From Saccharothrix sp. ALI-22-I (lineage in GTDB: Bacteria > Actinomycetota > Actinomycetes > Mycobacteriales > Pseudonocardiaceae), in the NCBI RefSeq assembly GCF_001984175.1, contig NZ_MTQP01000058.1, positions 62,001-126,000 of the forward strand: 64,000 bases of DNA. The letters are read 5' to 3'. Below, piece by piece: positions 41,233 to 53,600 of this stretch. The notes beneath the pieces were generated by a model. It did not search any database, was not told where the DNA came from, and saw only the letters and a program-made list of their open reading frames with translations. Both the position numbers and the translations under genes were made by a program. Position 1 is the first letter of the stretch; each line of letters starts with the position of its first letter.

Positions 41233-44200
41233 ATGTCTCTGGACAACCCGGTGACCGGGGAGACCATCGCCGAACTCTTCGAGGCACAGGTGCGCCGCCA
41301 CCCCGACCGCCTGTCGCTGGTGCACGAACAGACCACTTGGAGCTATGCGGAACTCGACGCCGAGGCTAATCGACTCGCCCACCTCCTGATCGGGCGCGGC
41401 GCCGGGCCGGAACGGATCGTCGCACTGCTCCTACCGCCCGGCCCGGAGTTCGTCATCGCCGTGCTCGGCGTGCTGAAGACGGGCGCCGCCTACCTGCCGG
41501 TGGACATCGGCTATCCGCCGGAACGTGTCCGGCACATCCTCGCCGACGCCGACGCCGGCCTGCACCTGTGCACCGCGGCGACCGCCGCCCTGGTCGAGAA
41601 CGGTGCGCCGGTACTGGTCGACCCCGTGCGGAGCGGGTATCCGGCGACCCCGCCGACCGACGCGGACCGACTCGCGAAGGTGGACCCGCGCCAGCCCGCC
41701 TACCTGATCTACACCTCCGGTTCGACCGGGCGGCCGAAGGGCGTTGTCGTCACGCACACCGGGATTCCCGGGTTCGACACCATCCGGGAGCGGTTCGGGC
41801 TGGACGAGAACAGCCGGATGCTCCAATTCGCCTCGGTCGGCTTCGACGCGGCGGTCTGGGAGATCCTCGCACCGCTGCTGACCGGCGGCACCCTGGTCAC
41901 CGCACCACCGGAAAAGCTCTCGCCTGGCGAGCCGCTGGCCGAGCTGCTCACCGAACAGCGGGTCACCCACGCGAACATCCCGCCGGCGGCGCTGGCCGTG
42001 ATGTCCCCGGCCACCGTTCCCGCGGATCTGTCCATCATCCTCGCCGGAGAGGCACCTCCTGCCGGCCTGGTCCGGGAATGGGCGGCGGACCGGCTGCTGC
42101 TCAACGCCTACGGGCCGACAGAGGCGACGGTCTGCGCCACGGTCAGCTCGGCGTTGCGCCCGACCGGCACGCCGCCGATCGGCACGCCGCTGCGCGGCGT
42201 CGGGGTCGTGCTGCTGGACGACCGACTGCGACCGGTGCCTGACGGCGAGGTCGGCGAACTCTACTTGTCAGGCTCCTGCCTGAGCCGCGGCTACCACAAC
42301 CGGGTGGCGCACACCGCGGAGCGGTTCGTCGCCAACCCTTACGGTGCGCCGGGCAGCAGGATGTACCGCACCGGCGACCGGGCTCGGCGCCGTGCGGACG
42401 GCGACCTGGAGTTCGTCGGACGGGTCGACGACCAGGTCAAGATCCGCGGGTTCCGGATCGAGCTCGGCGACGTCGAGGCGGCGCTGGCCCGCTGCCCCGG
42501 GGTGCGCCAGGCCGCGGCGCGCACCGACGTGGACGACGCGGGGCAGCCGCGGCTGGTCGGTTACGTCCTGCCGGCCGGCGCGGCGGACACGGCCGCGCTG
42601 CGGGCGCGACTCGCCGAGAGCGTGCCCGACTACCTGATCCCGTCGGTGTTCGTCGGCATGGACGCCTTCCCGGTGACGGCGCACGGCAAAGTGGACCGGG
42701 CGGCGCTGCCCGCGCCGGACCTCCGCGAGCGACGTGAACTGTCCGGAGTGGACCGCCCGCGCACCGCAACCGAACGGCGGATCACCGAGATCTGGGCGGA
42801 CGTGCTCGGGCTGCCCCAGGTAGGGGCGACCGAGCGGTTCTTCGCGCTCGGCGGCGACTCGATCCGGGGCATCCGGGCACTGTCCAGGACGATGGAGGAG
42901 TTCGACGTCGACCTCTCGCCGAAGACGTTGTTCGAGGTGCAGAGCGTGCGCGCGTTCGCCGCCGTGGTCGACGAACTGCGCGGCGAGCGTCGCACGTCCC
43001 GGATCGCCGTCGCCGACCGGGCCGGGACGCTGCCGATGTCCTTCGTCCAGCAACGACACTGGTTCCTGCAGGAGTTCGACCCGGACAGCTTCGAGTACAA
43101 CGTCTCCGGCGCGGTGCGGATGACCGGTTCGCTGGACCTGGCCGCGCTCGGCACGGCGTTGCGCGGTGTGGTGGACCGGCACGAGGTGCTGCGCACCACG
43201 TTCGACTCGATAGACGGTCACGGCGTGCAGATCATCCACCAGGCAGGGCCGATCGACCCGCGGCTGGTCGACATCGCCGGCCTCGCGACCCCGGAGCGGG
43301 ACGACGCCTATGACCGGGTCGTGCGCGAGGAGCTGACGCGCCCGTTCGACCTCCGGGTGGGTCCCCTGATGCGCGTGCTGCTGGTCCGCCTCGCGCGGGA
43401 CGAGCACGTTCTGGTGCTCACCCAGCACCACATCATCACCGACGGCGCGTCGATGCGGATCCTGCTGGAGGAGCTCTGCGAGCTGTACGGCGCGGCCGTG
43501 CGCGGTGAGCCGGTATCCCTGCCCCCCAACGAATTGCAGTACGCCGACTTCGCCGACTGGCAGCGTCGCGAATGGACGGAGGAGGCGCTGGTCGGCCGGT
43601 TGGACTACTGGCGAGGGCAACTCGACGGCCTCACGGTGCTGGACCTGCCGACGGACCACCCTCGACCGAGGACCCGCACCGCCCGCGGCGACCTGTGCCA
43701 CGTCACCGTCTCCGCCGAGACGACGGCGCAGTTGCGCCGGGTCGCCGAGAAGTCGGACGCCACGCTGTTCACCGTGCTGCTGGCCGCGACGAACCTGATC
43801 CTGAGCCGCTACTCCGGTCAGCGGGACGTCGCGGTCGGCACGGTGACCACGGGGCGCAACCACCCGGAGCTCGACCGGTTGCTGGGGTACTTCATCAACA
43901 CGGTCGTGCTGCGGTCCGAGGTTGACGAGTCGGCGTCGTTCGCGTCCTTCGTCGGCCGCGTCCGGGAGAACCTCGCGGACGCGTTCGCCAACCAGGACGT
44001 CCCCCTCGAACGGCTGATCGACATCGTCCGGCCGGACCGCGACTCCGCGCGCACCCCGTTGTTCCAAGCCATCGTGATGATGCAGGACGCGTTGTTCCGC
44101 GGTGCGGAGGTGGCCGGCCTGCGGCTGGAGAAGGCGGAGCTGCCGCAGCTGACCTGCATCACCGACCTGACCTTCGAGTTCGCCGAGCGGGACGAGGAAC

Positions 44201-47200
44201 TGCGGGTCTCGATCGGGTACAGCACGGACCTGTTCGACCGCGACACCATCGTCCGGTTGGGCGCGAACTTCGCGGAGCTGCTGAACGCCGTCGCCACCTC
44301 GGCGGCACAACCGATGCTCCGGATGTCCAGCCTGTCGGGCGAGCAGCACGACCTGGTGGTGCGGCGCTGGAACGACACGGCGGTGGCCTACCCGTCGGAT
44401 CGCCCGTTGCACGAGCTGTTCGCCGAGATCGCCGCCGCCAAACCGGACGCGATCGCGTTGCGGCACGGCGTCGCGGTGTGCGACTACGCCGAACTCGACC
44501 GGCGGTCGAACCAGATCGCCCACGAGTTGCTGGCCAGGGGAGTGCGCCCCGGCTCCTTCGTGGGGTTGTGCCTGGAACGCGGAATCCCCCTGGTGGCCGG
44601 GATGCTCGGCGTGCTGAAGGCCGGTGCCGCCTACCTGCCGCTGGAACCGGGACTGCCCGCCGAGCGAATCCGCCGGCTGATCGCCGAGGCCGGTGCGGAG
44701 CTGGTGCTCGCGACCACGGCCACGGCGGGACTCCCCGGCGGCGAGGTGACCGTGGTCGACCTGGAGGCCGAGGCGCGTGAGCTGGCCGGTCGTCCGGACC
44801 ACGCGCCCCTGGTGCGGGTGCACGGACTGAGCCTCGCCTGCGTGCTGTACACCTCCGGCTCCACCGGTCAGCCGAAGGGCGTGCTCGGCACGCACCGCGG
44901 GATCGTCAGGGCGGTGTGCGGCACGGACTTCTTGGACCTCGGTCCGGGGCGGACGGTACTGCAGGCGATGCCGATGTCCTGGGACGGGATGCCGCTGGAG
45001 CTGTGGTCCGCGCTGCTGCACGGCGGGACCGCGGTGCTCTACCCGGAGCGGACCGTGGACGCGGACACGATCGCGGCGCTGGTCGCCGAGCACGAGATCG
45101 ACACGCTGTGCCTGCCGGCCGGGCTGTTCGGCGTGCTCGCCGAGCTGCGCTCCGCGGCGCTGCGCACTGCCGACCAGGTGATCGTCGGTGGGGACACGAG
45201 CGCCATCGCGGACGTGCGCGCCGTGCTGCGGGCGAACCCGGACCTGCGCCTGGTCAACGGATACGGTCCCGTCGAGGGCATGATCGTGTCGACGACGCAC
45301 GAGGTCGGCAGCGCGGACGTGGCCGAGACGAGCACGCAACTGCCGATCGGCCGCCCGGTCGCGAACACCCGCGCCTACGTGCTGGACGCCACGCTGAAGC
45401 CGGTGCCGACCGGTGTGATCGGCGAGCTCTACGTCGGCGGCGACGGACTGGCCTGGGGCTACCTCGGACGTCCCGGACTGACGGCCGAGCGGTTCGTCGC
45501 CGACCCGTGCGGGCCGCCCGGCGGCAGGCTGTACCGCACCGGGGACCGAGCCCGGTGGAACGCCGATGGTCTGTTGGAGTTCTGCGGCCGGGCCGATGAC
45601 CAGGTGAAGCTGCGTGGCTACCGGATCGAGCCGGAGGAGGTGGCCGCCGCGCTGCGCGTGCACCCGGGGGTGCGGGCCGCCGTGGCCGTGGTGCGCGAGG
45701 ACGTGGCGGGGGCCAAGCGGCTGGTCGGCTACGTCGTGCCGGAGCGACCCGACGGGTTCGACGTCGGCGCGCTGCGCCGGTTCCTCGCGGACCGGTTGCC
45801 GGACTACCTGGTGCCGGACTCGTTCGTGCAGTTGCCCGGACTGCCGTTGTCCCCCAACGGAAAAGTCGACGTCAAGGCGCTGCCGAAACCACCCGTGGCG
45901 GAGGAAGCCGAGGACACGGCGGCGCGCAACCCGGTCGAGGCGGCGCTGGCCGAGGTCTGGGCGGAGGTGCTCGGACTGGACCGGGTCGGCGTCCGCGACA
46001 ACTTCTTCGAACTCGGCGGCGACTCCATCCTCAGCCTCCGGGTCGTCGCCAGGGCGCGCCGACGCGGCATGGTGATCAGCACCAAGGACGTTTTCGCCGC
46101 GCAGAGCGTCGCGGAGCTGGCAGCGGTGGTGCGGACCGACGTGGTACCCGCCGCGGAGGTGGAGATCGACGGGCCGGCCGAGTTGCTCCCGGTGCAGGAC
46201 TGGTTCCTGGCCACGCACGAGGCACACCCGGAACGGTTCAGCCAGTGGGTTCGGGTGGGACTCGCCGACGGGGTCGACCAGGCCGCCCTGGAGCAGGCGC
46301 TGCGAGCCGTCGTGACGCGGCACGAGGCGCTGCGGTCGGGCTTCGACCGTGAGCACGGCACACAGCAGGTGGTCGACGGGGAGCTGGATCCGCTCGTGGC
46401 GGAGGGCACGGACCCGTTCGAGGGGTTCGACCTGGCCAAGCCGCCGTTGCTGCGTGCGGTGCGCTCCGGCGACGAGCTGCTCCTGGTCGCGCACCACCTG
46501 GTGGTGGACGCGGTGTCCTGGCAGGTCGTCCTGGACGACCTGGCCACCGGCTACGCCCAGGCCCGCCGGGGTGAGCCGGTCGAGCTCGGCCCGCACGGGA
46601 GCACCTACCGGAGCTGGGCGAACAGGCTCGCGGCCGCCGCGCGGCACGGCGACTTCGACGCCGAGATCGCGTACTGGTCCCGGGTGGACGGTGACGACGC
46701 CGGCGGCGAACCGCTCCCACGGGACCTGGCCGCGCCGGACTCGGCGAACACGGTCGGCACGGCGGACACCGTCGAGGTGCGGCTGAGCCGGACCGAGACG
46801 GACGCGCTGCTGCGCGTGGTGCCCTCGACCTACCACACCCGGGTCAACGACGTGCTCCTGACCGCGATCGGTGCCGCGGTGGCCGGCTGGACGGGGCGGC
46901 CACGGCTGACCGTGCGCCTGGAGGGACACGGCCGGAACCCGGGGGAGTGGTCCGGGGACGCCGACATCGCCAGGACCGTCGGGTGGTTCACCACGCTGTA
47001 CCCGGTCGCGCTCGATCTGCCCCGAGTGGGCTGGGGCGAACTGCTCAAGTCGGTGAAGGAGCAGCTCCGCGCGGTGCCCGGAGACGGCCTGGCGCACGGC
47101 GCGTTGCGGCGGCTGGGCCGCGTGCCCGAAACAAGGCCGGAGATCAGCGTCAACTACCTCGGGCACTGGGACGAGACGGCGCCCACCGGTGAGCTCTTCG

Positions 47201-50200
47201 ACGGCGCCGCGCCGAGGATGGGCTTGGACCAGCACCCGGACCAGCGGCGCATGCACCTGCTCGACGTGACCGGCATGGTGCGTGACGGGCAACTGGAGCT
47301 GGCCGTCACCTACTCGCGGCGGATGCACCACGAGCGGACCGTGCGCGGGTTGGCCGAGGCCACGCTGGCCGGGCTGCGCTCGATCATCGACCACTGCCGG
47401 CGCCCGGACGCCGGTGGCCGCACGCCGTCGGACTTCCCGCTGGCCGGGCTCGACCAGTCCGAGCTGGACCGGTTGGTCGGCGACGGGCGGGGGGTGGCCG
47501 ACATCTACCCGCTGACCCCGATGCAGAGCGGCATGCTGTTCCACAGCCTGGCCGAGCCGGACTCCGACGTGTACAACGCCCAGCTCACTTTCGTGCTGGA
47601 CGGCGTCACCGACATCGAGTCGCTCGCGGAAGCCTGGCGGCGGACCGTGGCGAGGTTCGACGTGTTGCGCACCGCCGCGGTGTGGGAGGGAGTGCCCCGA
47701 CCGCTGCAGGTGGTCCGGGAGCACGTCGAGCTGCCGCTGACGATCGTGGACCACAGCGCCATGACCGAGGATCAGCGGGCCACCGCGCTGGCCGGCCATC
47801 TCGCCGCCGACCGCATCACGCCGGACGAGCTGAGCGAGGCGCCGCTGGTCCGGATCACCCTGATCCGGCTGTCCGAGGACTCGGTCCGGGTCGTGCAGAC
47901 CGTGCACCACCTGGTCATCGACGGGTGGAGCATCCAGCAGGTCTTCGACGAGGTGTTCGCCAACTACGCGGAGCTCGCCGGCGGAGCACCCGCGGTGCTC
48001 CCCGCGCGCAGGCCCTACCGGGACCACGTGGCCTGGCTGGCAGCACAGGACGAGGACGAGGCAGTCCGGTTCTGGACCGAGGCCCTCCACGGACTGACCG
48101 AGCCGACCCGGCTGCCCTACGACGTCATGCCCGGTCCCGGTCACCGCACGAACGCCGCGCGGCGACACGCGGCCGGTCTGTCCACAGAGGATTCCGCACG
48201 GCTGGCGGAGTACGCACGCGTTCACCGGATCACGCTGAACACCGTCGTGCAGGGCGCCTGGGCGCTGTTGCTGTCCAGGCACGCCGGTCAGTCCGACGTG
48301 TGTTTCGGCGCTACCGTCTCGGGCAGGCAGGCCGATCTGCCCGGTGTGGAGTCGATGGTCGGACTGCTGATCAACACCATCCCGGTCCGCGCCGTGGTCG
48401 ACACCCGGCGGGACACGGCCGGATGGCTGGCCGACCTGCAACGAGCGCAGGTGGACACCCTGCGGTTCGAACACTCGTCACTGGCGATGATCCGCGGCTG
48501 CGCCGAGATCGAGCAGGAGAACCTCTTCGACAGCCTCGTGGTGTTCGAGAACTACCCCGTGGACACCGGAAGCGTGGCCCGGCACGGCCTGCGCATCGGT
48601 GACTTCCAGGCGCACGAGCCGACCAACTACGCGCTCAACCTCATCGTGTACCCCGGCTCGGAACTGAGCTTCGTGCTGAGCTACGACCCGGCCCTGTTCC
48701 ACTCCGACACCATCGAGGTGCTGCTCGCACACCTGGCGAACCTGCTGCGCGGCATCGCCGCCGGCACCGGCGGCACACTCGGCGACCTGCCGATGCTGAC
48801 CCGGGCCGAGGAAGACGCCGTGCTCGGCGAGTGGATCGACACGGCGGTCGACTACCCGCTCGCGTGCGTGCACGAACTGGTCACCGCACAGGCCGAACGG
48901 ACACCGGAGTCCACCGCGCTCGTCCACGAGGACACCACGGTCAGCTACGCGGAGCTGGAGCGGCGCGCCAACCAGCTCGCCCACCACCTGTGCGACGCGG
49001 GCGTGCGACCGGAGTCGCTGGTGGCGCTGTTGCTGCCGCGCGGCGTGGACATGGTCGTCGGCATGCTCGCCGTGATGAAGGCGGGCGGCGCCTACGCGTT
49101 GATCGACCCCGCCTTCCCGGACGAGCGCATCGGCGTGGTGCTCGGCGAACTGGCCAGTCCGGTCGTCATCACCTACGACGCGCTGCGCGGCCGGCTGCCG
49201 GAACGGGCACCCACGGCGGTCTGCCTGGACACCGAGGCCGTGCGGATCGGGCGGCGTCCGCACACACCGCCTCCGGTCGAGGTCGGCATCGACAGCGCCG
49301 CGTGCGTCATGTTCACCTCCGGCACCACCGGGGCGCCGAAGGGCGTCGTGCACCCGCACCGCAGCACGGTGCGCACGTTCTTCGGCACCACGTTCCTGGA
49401 ATGGGGCCCGGACCAGACCTTCCTGCAGTACTCGCCGGTGTCCTGGGACGCGATCTCGCTCGAACTGTGGGGCGCGCTGCTGCACGGCGGCGTCTCCGTG
49501 CTGGTCAGCGGTCAGGCTCCGGCGGTGGACACGATCGTGTCCCACGTACTGGAGCACCGGGTCACCGCACTGTGGCTGTCGGCGAGCCTGTTCAACGTAC
49601 TGGTGGACGATTTCCCCGAGGTGTTCGACGTCGTCCGGCAGATCGCCACCGGTGGCGAGGCGGCCTCGCCGGAGCACATCCGGATGGCCCGCACCCGCTA
49701 CCCCGACCTGCGACTGGCGCACTGCTGCGGCCCGGTCGAGAGCATGGTGTTCGCGGCCGCGTTCGTCCGCCCGCCCGCCGACGAGAACAGGCCGCTGATC
49801 CCGGTGGGCCGACCGCTGGCGAACACCCGGTTCTACGTCCTCGACGCCGATCTGCGGCCGGTCCCGCCAGGAGTGGCCGGCGAGTGGTACGTCGCCGGCG
49901 ACGGTCTGGCCGGCTATTACCTGAACCGCCCGGGGCTCACCGCGGAGCGTTTCGTGGCCGACCCGTTCGGGGCACCGGGAAGCCGGCTGTACCGCACCGG
50001 GGACCTCGTTCGCTGGCGCCGGGATGGCATGCTGGAGATGCTCGGCAGGGCGGACGACCAGATGAAGATCCGCGGGTTCCGCGTGGAGCCCGGTGAGATC
50101 GAGTCGGTGCTGGTCCGCTGGCCCGAGATCGCGGAGGCCGCGGTCACGGTGCGCGAGGACCGGCCGGGAGCCAAGCGCATGGTCGCGTACCTCGTGCTCG

Positions 50201-50661
50201 GCGCCGGCTCCGCTGTGGACGGTTTCGACGAGGTCAAGCTGCGCCAGTACCTCGCCGAGCGGCTGCCGGGACATCTGGTGCCCGCTGCCTTCGTGGTGCT
50301 CGACGCGCTGCCGTTGACCACCAACGGCAAGTTGAACCGCAAGGCGCTGCCCGCGCCGGCGGCGCGGGCGGAAACCGGTGCGGAGTACGTCGCACCGAGG
50401 ACGTCGACCGAACGCGTGCTCGCCGAGATCTGGCAGCGCCTTTTCGGTGTGGACCGGGTCGGCGTGCACGACGACTTCTTCCGACTCGGCGGCGACTCCA
50501 TTTCCAGCATCGGTGTGGTGTCGCGGGTCAAGGAGGCTTTCGGCGTACGGATTTCGCCGCGCGTGTTGTTCGACACGCCGACCATCGCGGCGATCGCCGG
50601 CGTGATCGAGGAGGCGGTGCTTGCCGACGTCGAACAGTCGCTCTCGGTGGGTGGGCAGTGA
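41233..50661 (+). CDS. Nonribosomal peptide synthetase, modules 1-3 (A-T / C-A-T-E / C-A-T)
   Basis: This 3142-aa protein has these domains by approximate residue: A1 5-500, T1 (GGDS at 540), C2 597-1033 ('QHHIITDG'), A2 1040-1550, T2 1595, E2 1643-2066 ('[10 protein letters not shown]'), C3 2090-2523 ('[10 protein letters not shown]'), A3 2543-3040 and T3 3088. No C domain precedes A1, so chain growth starts with a free amino acid. C3 follows an epimerase and opens '[16 protein letters not shown]', as expected of a D-donor C domain. By manual alignment to GrsA, the pocket residues 235-331 read A1 DAWNIAAVC (close to Phe codes except Asn at 278), A2 DGLCIGGIV and A3 DALWAGCVF. A2 and A3 carry the rare 'GPVE' in place of YGPTE. 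All A domains retain the A3 and A10 Lys motifs. Confidence 0.95.
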   Translation: MSLDNPVTGETIAELFEAQVRRHPDRLSLVHEQTTWSYAELDAEANRLAHLLIGRGAGPERIVALLLPPGPEFVIAVLGVLKTGAAYLPVDIGYPPERVRHILADADAGLHLCTAATAALVENGAPVLVDPVRSGYPATPPTDADRLAKVDPRQPAYLIYTSGSTGRPKGVVVTHTGIPGFDTIRERFGLDENSRMLQFASVGFDAAVWEILAPLLTGGTLVTAPPEKLSPGEPLAELLTEQRVTHANIPPAALAVMSPATVPADLSIILAGEAPPAGLVREWAADRLLLNAYGPTEATVCATVSSALRPTGTPPIGTPLRGVGVVLLDDRLRPVPDGEVGELYLSGSCLSRGYHNRVAHTAERFVANPYGAPGSRMYRTGDRARRRADGDLEFVGRVDDQVKIRGFRIELGDVEAALARCPGVRQAAARTDVDDAGQPRLVGYVLPAGAADTAALRARLAESVPDYLIPSVFVGMDAFPVTAHGKVDRAALPAPDLRERRELSGVDRPRTATERRITEIWADVLGLPQVGATERFFALGGDSIRGIRALSRTMEEFDVDLSPKTLFEVQSVRAFAAVVDELRGERRTSRIAVADRAGTLPMSFVQQRHWFLQEFDPDSFEYNVSGAVRMTGSLDLAALGTALRGVVDRHEVLRTTFDSIDGHGVQIIHQAGPIDPRLVDIAGLATPERDDAYDRVVREELTRPFDLRVGPLMRVLLVRLARDEHVLVLTQHHIITDGASMRILLEELCELYGAAVRGEPVSLPPNELQYADFADWQRREWTEEALVGRLDYWRGQLDGLTVLDLPTDHPRPRTRTARGDLCHVTVSAETTAQLRRVAEKSDATLFTVLLAATNLILSRYSGQRDVAVGTVTTGRNHPELDRLLGYFINTVVLRSEVDESASFASFVGRVRENLADAFANQDVPLERLIDIVRPDRDSARTPLFQAIVMMQDALFRGAEVAGLRLEKAELPQLTCITDLTFEFAERDEELRVSIGYSTDLFDRDTIVRLGANFAELLNAVATSAAQPMLRMSSLSGEQHDLVVRRWNDTAVAYPSDRPLHELFAEIAAAKPDAIALRHGVAVCDYAELDRRSNQIAHELLARGVRPGSFVGLCLERGIPLVAGMLGVLKAGAAYLPLEPGLPAERIRRLIAEAGAELVLATTATAGLPGGEVTVVDLEAEARELAGRPDHAPLVRVHGLSLACVLYTSGSTGQPKGVLGTHRGIVRAVCGTDFLDLGPGRTVLQAMPMSWDGMPLELWSALLHGGTAVLYPERTVDADTIAALVAEHEIDTLCLPAGLFGVLAELRSAALRTADQVIVGGDTSAIADVRAVLRANPDLRLVNGYGPVEGMIVSTTHEVGSADVAETSTQLPIGRPVANTRAYVLDATLKPVPTGVIGELYVGGDGLAWGYLGRPGLTAERFVADPCGPPGGRLYRTGDRARWNADGLLEFCGRADDQVKLRGYRIEPEEVAAALRVHPGVRAAVAVVREDVAGAKRLVGYVVPERPDGFDVGALRRFLADRLPDYLVPDSFVQLPGLPLSPNGKVDVKALPKPPVAEEAEDTAARNPVEAALAEVWAEVLGLDRVGVRDNFFELGGDSILSLRVVARARRRGMVISTKDVFAAQSVAELAAVVRTDVVPAAEVEIDGPAELLPVQDWFLATHEAHPERFSQWVRVGLADGVDQAALEQALRAVVTRHEALRSGFDREHGTQQVVDGELDPLVAEGTDPFEGFDLAKPPLLRAVRSGDELLLVAHHLVVDAVSWQVVLDDLATGYAQARRGEPVELGPHGSTYRSWANRLAAAARHGDFDAEIAYWSRVDGDDAGGEPLPRDLAAPDSANTVGTADTVEVRLSRTETDALLRVVPSTYHTRVNDVLLTAIGAAVAGWTGRPRLTVRLEGHGRNPGEWSGDADIARTVGWFTTLYPVALDLPRVGWGELLKSVKEQLRAVPGDGLAHGALRRLGRVPETRPEISVNYLGHWDETAPTGELFDGAAPRMGLDQHPDQRRMHLLDVTGMVRDGQLELAVTYSRRMHHERTVRGLAEATLAGLRSIIDHCRRPDAGGRTPSDFPLAGLDQSELDRLVGDGRGVADIYPLTPMQSGMLFHSLAEPDSDVYNAQLTFVLDGVTDIESLAEAWRRTVARFDVLRTAAVWEGVPRPLQVVREHVELPLTIVDHSAMTEDQRATALAGHLAADRITPDELSEAPLVRITLIRLSEDSVRVVQTVHHLVIDGWSIQQVFDEVFANYAELAGGAPAVLPARRPYRDHVAWLAAQDEDEAVRFWTEALHGLTEPTRLPYDVMPGPGHRTNAARRHAAGLSTEDSARLAEYARVHRITLNTVVQGAWALLLSRHAGQSDVCFGATVSGRQADLPGVESMVGLLINTIPVRAVVDTRRDTAGWLADLQRAQVDTLRFEHSSLAMIRGCAEIEQENLFDSLVVFENYPVDTGSVARHGLRIGDFQAHEPTNYALNLIVYPGSELSFVLSYDPALFHSDTIEVLLAHLANLLRGIAAGTGGTLGDLPMLTRAEEDAVLGEWIDTAVDYPLACVHELVTAQAERTPESTALVHEDTTVSYAELERRANQLAHHLCDAGVRPESLVALLLPRGVDMVVGMLAVMKAGGAYALIDPAFPDERIGVVLGELASPVVITYDALRGRLPERAPTAVCLDTEAVRIGRRPHTPPPVEVGIDSAACVMFTSGTTGAPKGVVHPHRSTVRTFFGTTFLEWGPDQTFLQYSPVSWDAISLELWGALLHGGVSVLVSGQAPAVDTIVSHVLEHRVTALWLSASLFNVLVDDFPEVFDVVRQIATGGEAASPEHIRMARTRYPDLRLAHCCGPVESMVFAAAFVRPPADENRPLIPVGRPLANTRFYVLDADLRPVPPGVAGEWYVAGDGLAGYYLNRPGLTAERFVADPFGAPGSRLYRTGDLVRWRRDGMLEMLGRADDQMKIRGFRVEPGEIESVLVRWPEIAEAAVTVREDRPGAKRMVAYLVLGAGSAVDGFDEVKLRQYLAERLPGHLVPAAFVVLDALPLTTNGKLNRKALPAPAARAETGAEYVAPRTSTERVLAEIWQRLFGVDRVGVHDDFFRLGGDSISSIGVVSRVKEAFGVRISPRVLFDTPTIAAIAGVIEEAVLADVEQSLSVGGQ

Positions 50662-50692
50662 GTCGGGGTAGGACGAGGTTGCGAGGTGTGCG

Positions 50693-53600
50693 GTGACCGA
50701 AGCGCGGACGGAACGGCAGCAGCGGATCGACTCGCTGCCGGAACACGCCAGGAAACTCCTGGAGAGCAGGCTGGCCGGGACCGGCCCGGCAGCGGCCGGC
50801 GACGAGCGCATCCCGCGGGTGTCGCGCGACGGCGCGCTGCCGATGTCCTACGCCCAGCGGAGCCTGTGGTTCCTCGACCAGTTCGAGACCGGCGGCGTCC
50901 AGTACAACACCGCGGTCGGCGTGCGGCTGACCGGTGAGACGGACCGCGACGCCGTTGCCGAGGCGCTGCGTGCCGTGCTGGCCAGGCACGAGGCACTGCG
51001 CACGACCTTCGATTCCGCCGACGGCGTCGGTGCCCAGTTGATCCAGCCGGCAGGCGAACCGTCGCTGCGCCACGTCGACCTGACCGGACTGTCCGCTTCG
51101 GACCGCGAGGTGGAACTCCAGCGGCTGCTCACCGAGGAGTCCCGGACGCCGTTCGACCTCGTCGCGGGCCCCCTGCTGCGGGCTGTGCTGATCGCCTGTG
51201 CGCCGCAGGAGCACGTGCTGGTGCTCAGCATCCACCACGCCGTCACCGACGGGTGGTCGATGAGTGTGCTGGTCCGTGACTTCTGCGAGTGCTATCGCGC
51301 TTCGGTGCTCGGTACGGCCCCGGACCTCCCGGAACTGCCGCTGGGGTGGGCGGACTTCGCGGTGTGGCAGAACGACCAGGTCGACTCCGGCCGGATGGAC
51401 GCGCAGCTCGCCTACTGGCGGCAGCAGCTGAACGGGGCGCCGGTGTTGCGGCTGCCCACCGATCGGCCGCGCCCGCTGCTGCTCGGCCCGGCCGGTGCGC
51501 TGCACTGGTTCACCGTGCCGGCGACGACCACGACCGCCCTGCGCGCGTTGGCCTCCGGTGCGGGCGCCTCGCTGTTCATGGTGCTGCTCGGCGCGACCCA
51601 GGTGCTGTTCTCCCGATACAGCGGGGAACGCGAAGTGACGCTCGGCACGATCACCTCCGGCCGGTCCCGCACCGAGTTGGAGAACGTCGTCGGCCTCTTC
51701 GTCAACACCGTCGCCCTGCGCTCCACAGTAGACGGTGAGCTGAGCTTCCGGGGGTTCCTCGCCCGGGTGCGGCACACCGTGCTCGACGCGTTCGACAACG
51801 CCGACCTGCCGTTCGAGCACGTGGTCGAGGAACTGGTACCGGACCGCAACACCGGCAGCACCCCGCTGGTCCAGGCGACGGTGACGTTGCAGAACACCCC
51901 GGGCATGGTGTTCGACCTCCCCGGCCTCACGGCCGAACCGTTCCCGTTGCCGAGGGAAAGCGCCACCAGGGAACTGAGCCTGGAGTTCACCGAGCGGGAC
52001 GGGGCGCTCCACGCCAGCCTGGAGTACAGCACGGAGCTGTTCGACGAGGACACGGTCGCACGGTTGGCCGCCAACCTCGTGCACCTGCTGGAGCAGGTGA
52101 CCGCTCACCCGGACACGCCCCTGCGTCAGCTCGGCGTCACCGCACCCGCCGAACGACGGCGGATCGACGCCTGGAACGACACCGCCGTGGACCAGGGCAC
52201 GCCCCGACCGCTCCACGAGCTGTTCACCGAGCAGGCACGGCGCACGCCGGACGCGGTCGCCGTGGAGTTCGACCACACCCGCCTGACCTTCGCGGAGCTG
52301 GACGCGCGGGCGAACCAGATCGCCAACGAGCTGGTCGGCATGAACCTCGGACCCGGCCGGCTGGTCGGGCTGTGCCTGCACCGAGGTCCGGAACTGGTGG
52401 TCGGCATCCTGGGCATCCTCAAGGCAGGGGCGGCGTACGTGCCGCTGGATCCGACGTACCCGGCCGAGCGGATCCGGTTCATGCTGGCGGACAGCGGCGC
52501 GACGGTGGTGCTCGGCGAATCCGGCCTGCGTGACCTCGTGGCCGGCACGGCCGAGCTGATCTGCCTGGACAGCGACGCCGCGCGGATCGCCGGCCGGCCA
52601 CGCACCGCGCCGGCCGTCGAGGTGACGCCGGACGACCTCGCCTACGTGATCTACACCTCCGGCTCCACCGGAACGCCCAAGGGGGTGCAGGTCGAGCACG
52701 GCAACCTGCACTACATCGCACACGCCTGGGACCGGCGTTACCGGCTGGCCGAGACCAGGCCGCGGTTCGTGTCGGTGTCCAGCATCTCGGTGGACCTCTT
52801 CCTCGCGGACTTCATCCGCTCCGCGCTGTTCGGCGGCACCATGCTGATCTGCCCGGCCGATCTCGTCACCGAGCCGCCCAGGCTGCTGGACCTGATCGAG
52901 CGCACCGGCGCGACCGGGATCGAGTTGGCGCCCAGCCTGGCCGCCACCCTGGTCGCCGAGGCGCGGACCAGGGGCGGGGGCCTCGGGACGCTGCGGTTGA
53001 TCTCGGTCGGTTCGGAAGGCTGGCGGATCGCGGACTGCCAGGAACTCCTCGACGAGGTGGCACCGGAAGCTTTGGTGTTCAACGCGTACGGCGGCACCGA
53101 GGCCACGGTGGACTCCACAGTGCACCGGCCGACACCGAAGTCGCTGGCCGGCCGCACCTTCGTGCCGATCGGCAAGCCGCTGCCCAACACCGTCGTCGAG
53201 GTGCTGGACGAGGCGGGACAGCCGGTGCCGATCGGTGTCCCCGGTGAGATCTTCATCGGTGGCGACGGCGTCGCTCGTGGTTACCACAATCGTCCTGAGC
53301 TGACCGGACAACGCTTCGTGCGCCGAAACGGCCGCAGGTTCTACCGGACCGGCGACCTGGGCCGGTGGCTGGCCACCGGCGACCTGGAGTTCCTCGGCCG
53401 GGCCGACGACCAGGTCAAGGTGCGCGGGTTCCGGGTCACCCTCGGCGAGGTGGAGAGCGCGTTGCTGGCGCACCCGGACCTGGCGGACGTCGCGGTGACC
53501 GCCGTGTCGAACGGCGTGGGGCCGCGTCTGGTCGCCTACCTGGTCGCCGAGCCGGGCACGACAGTGCCGGAAACCGGTGCGCTACGGGCATTCCTGCGGC

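Noticed and set aside
42268-48474. A 2068-aa open frame antisense to the first NRPS
   Set aside because: It mirrors the NRPS codons in a GC-rich gene, gives low-complexity Arg/Val/Gly/His sequence and has no domain. It is a composition artefact, as is the 1821-aa antisense frame at 57089-62554.
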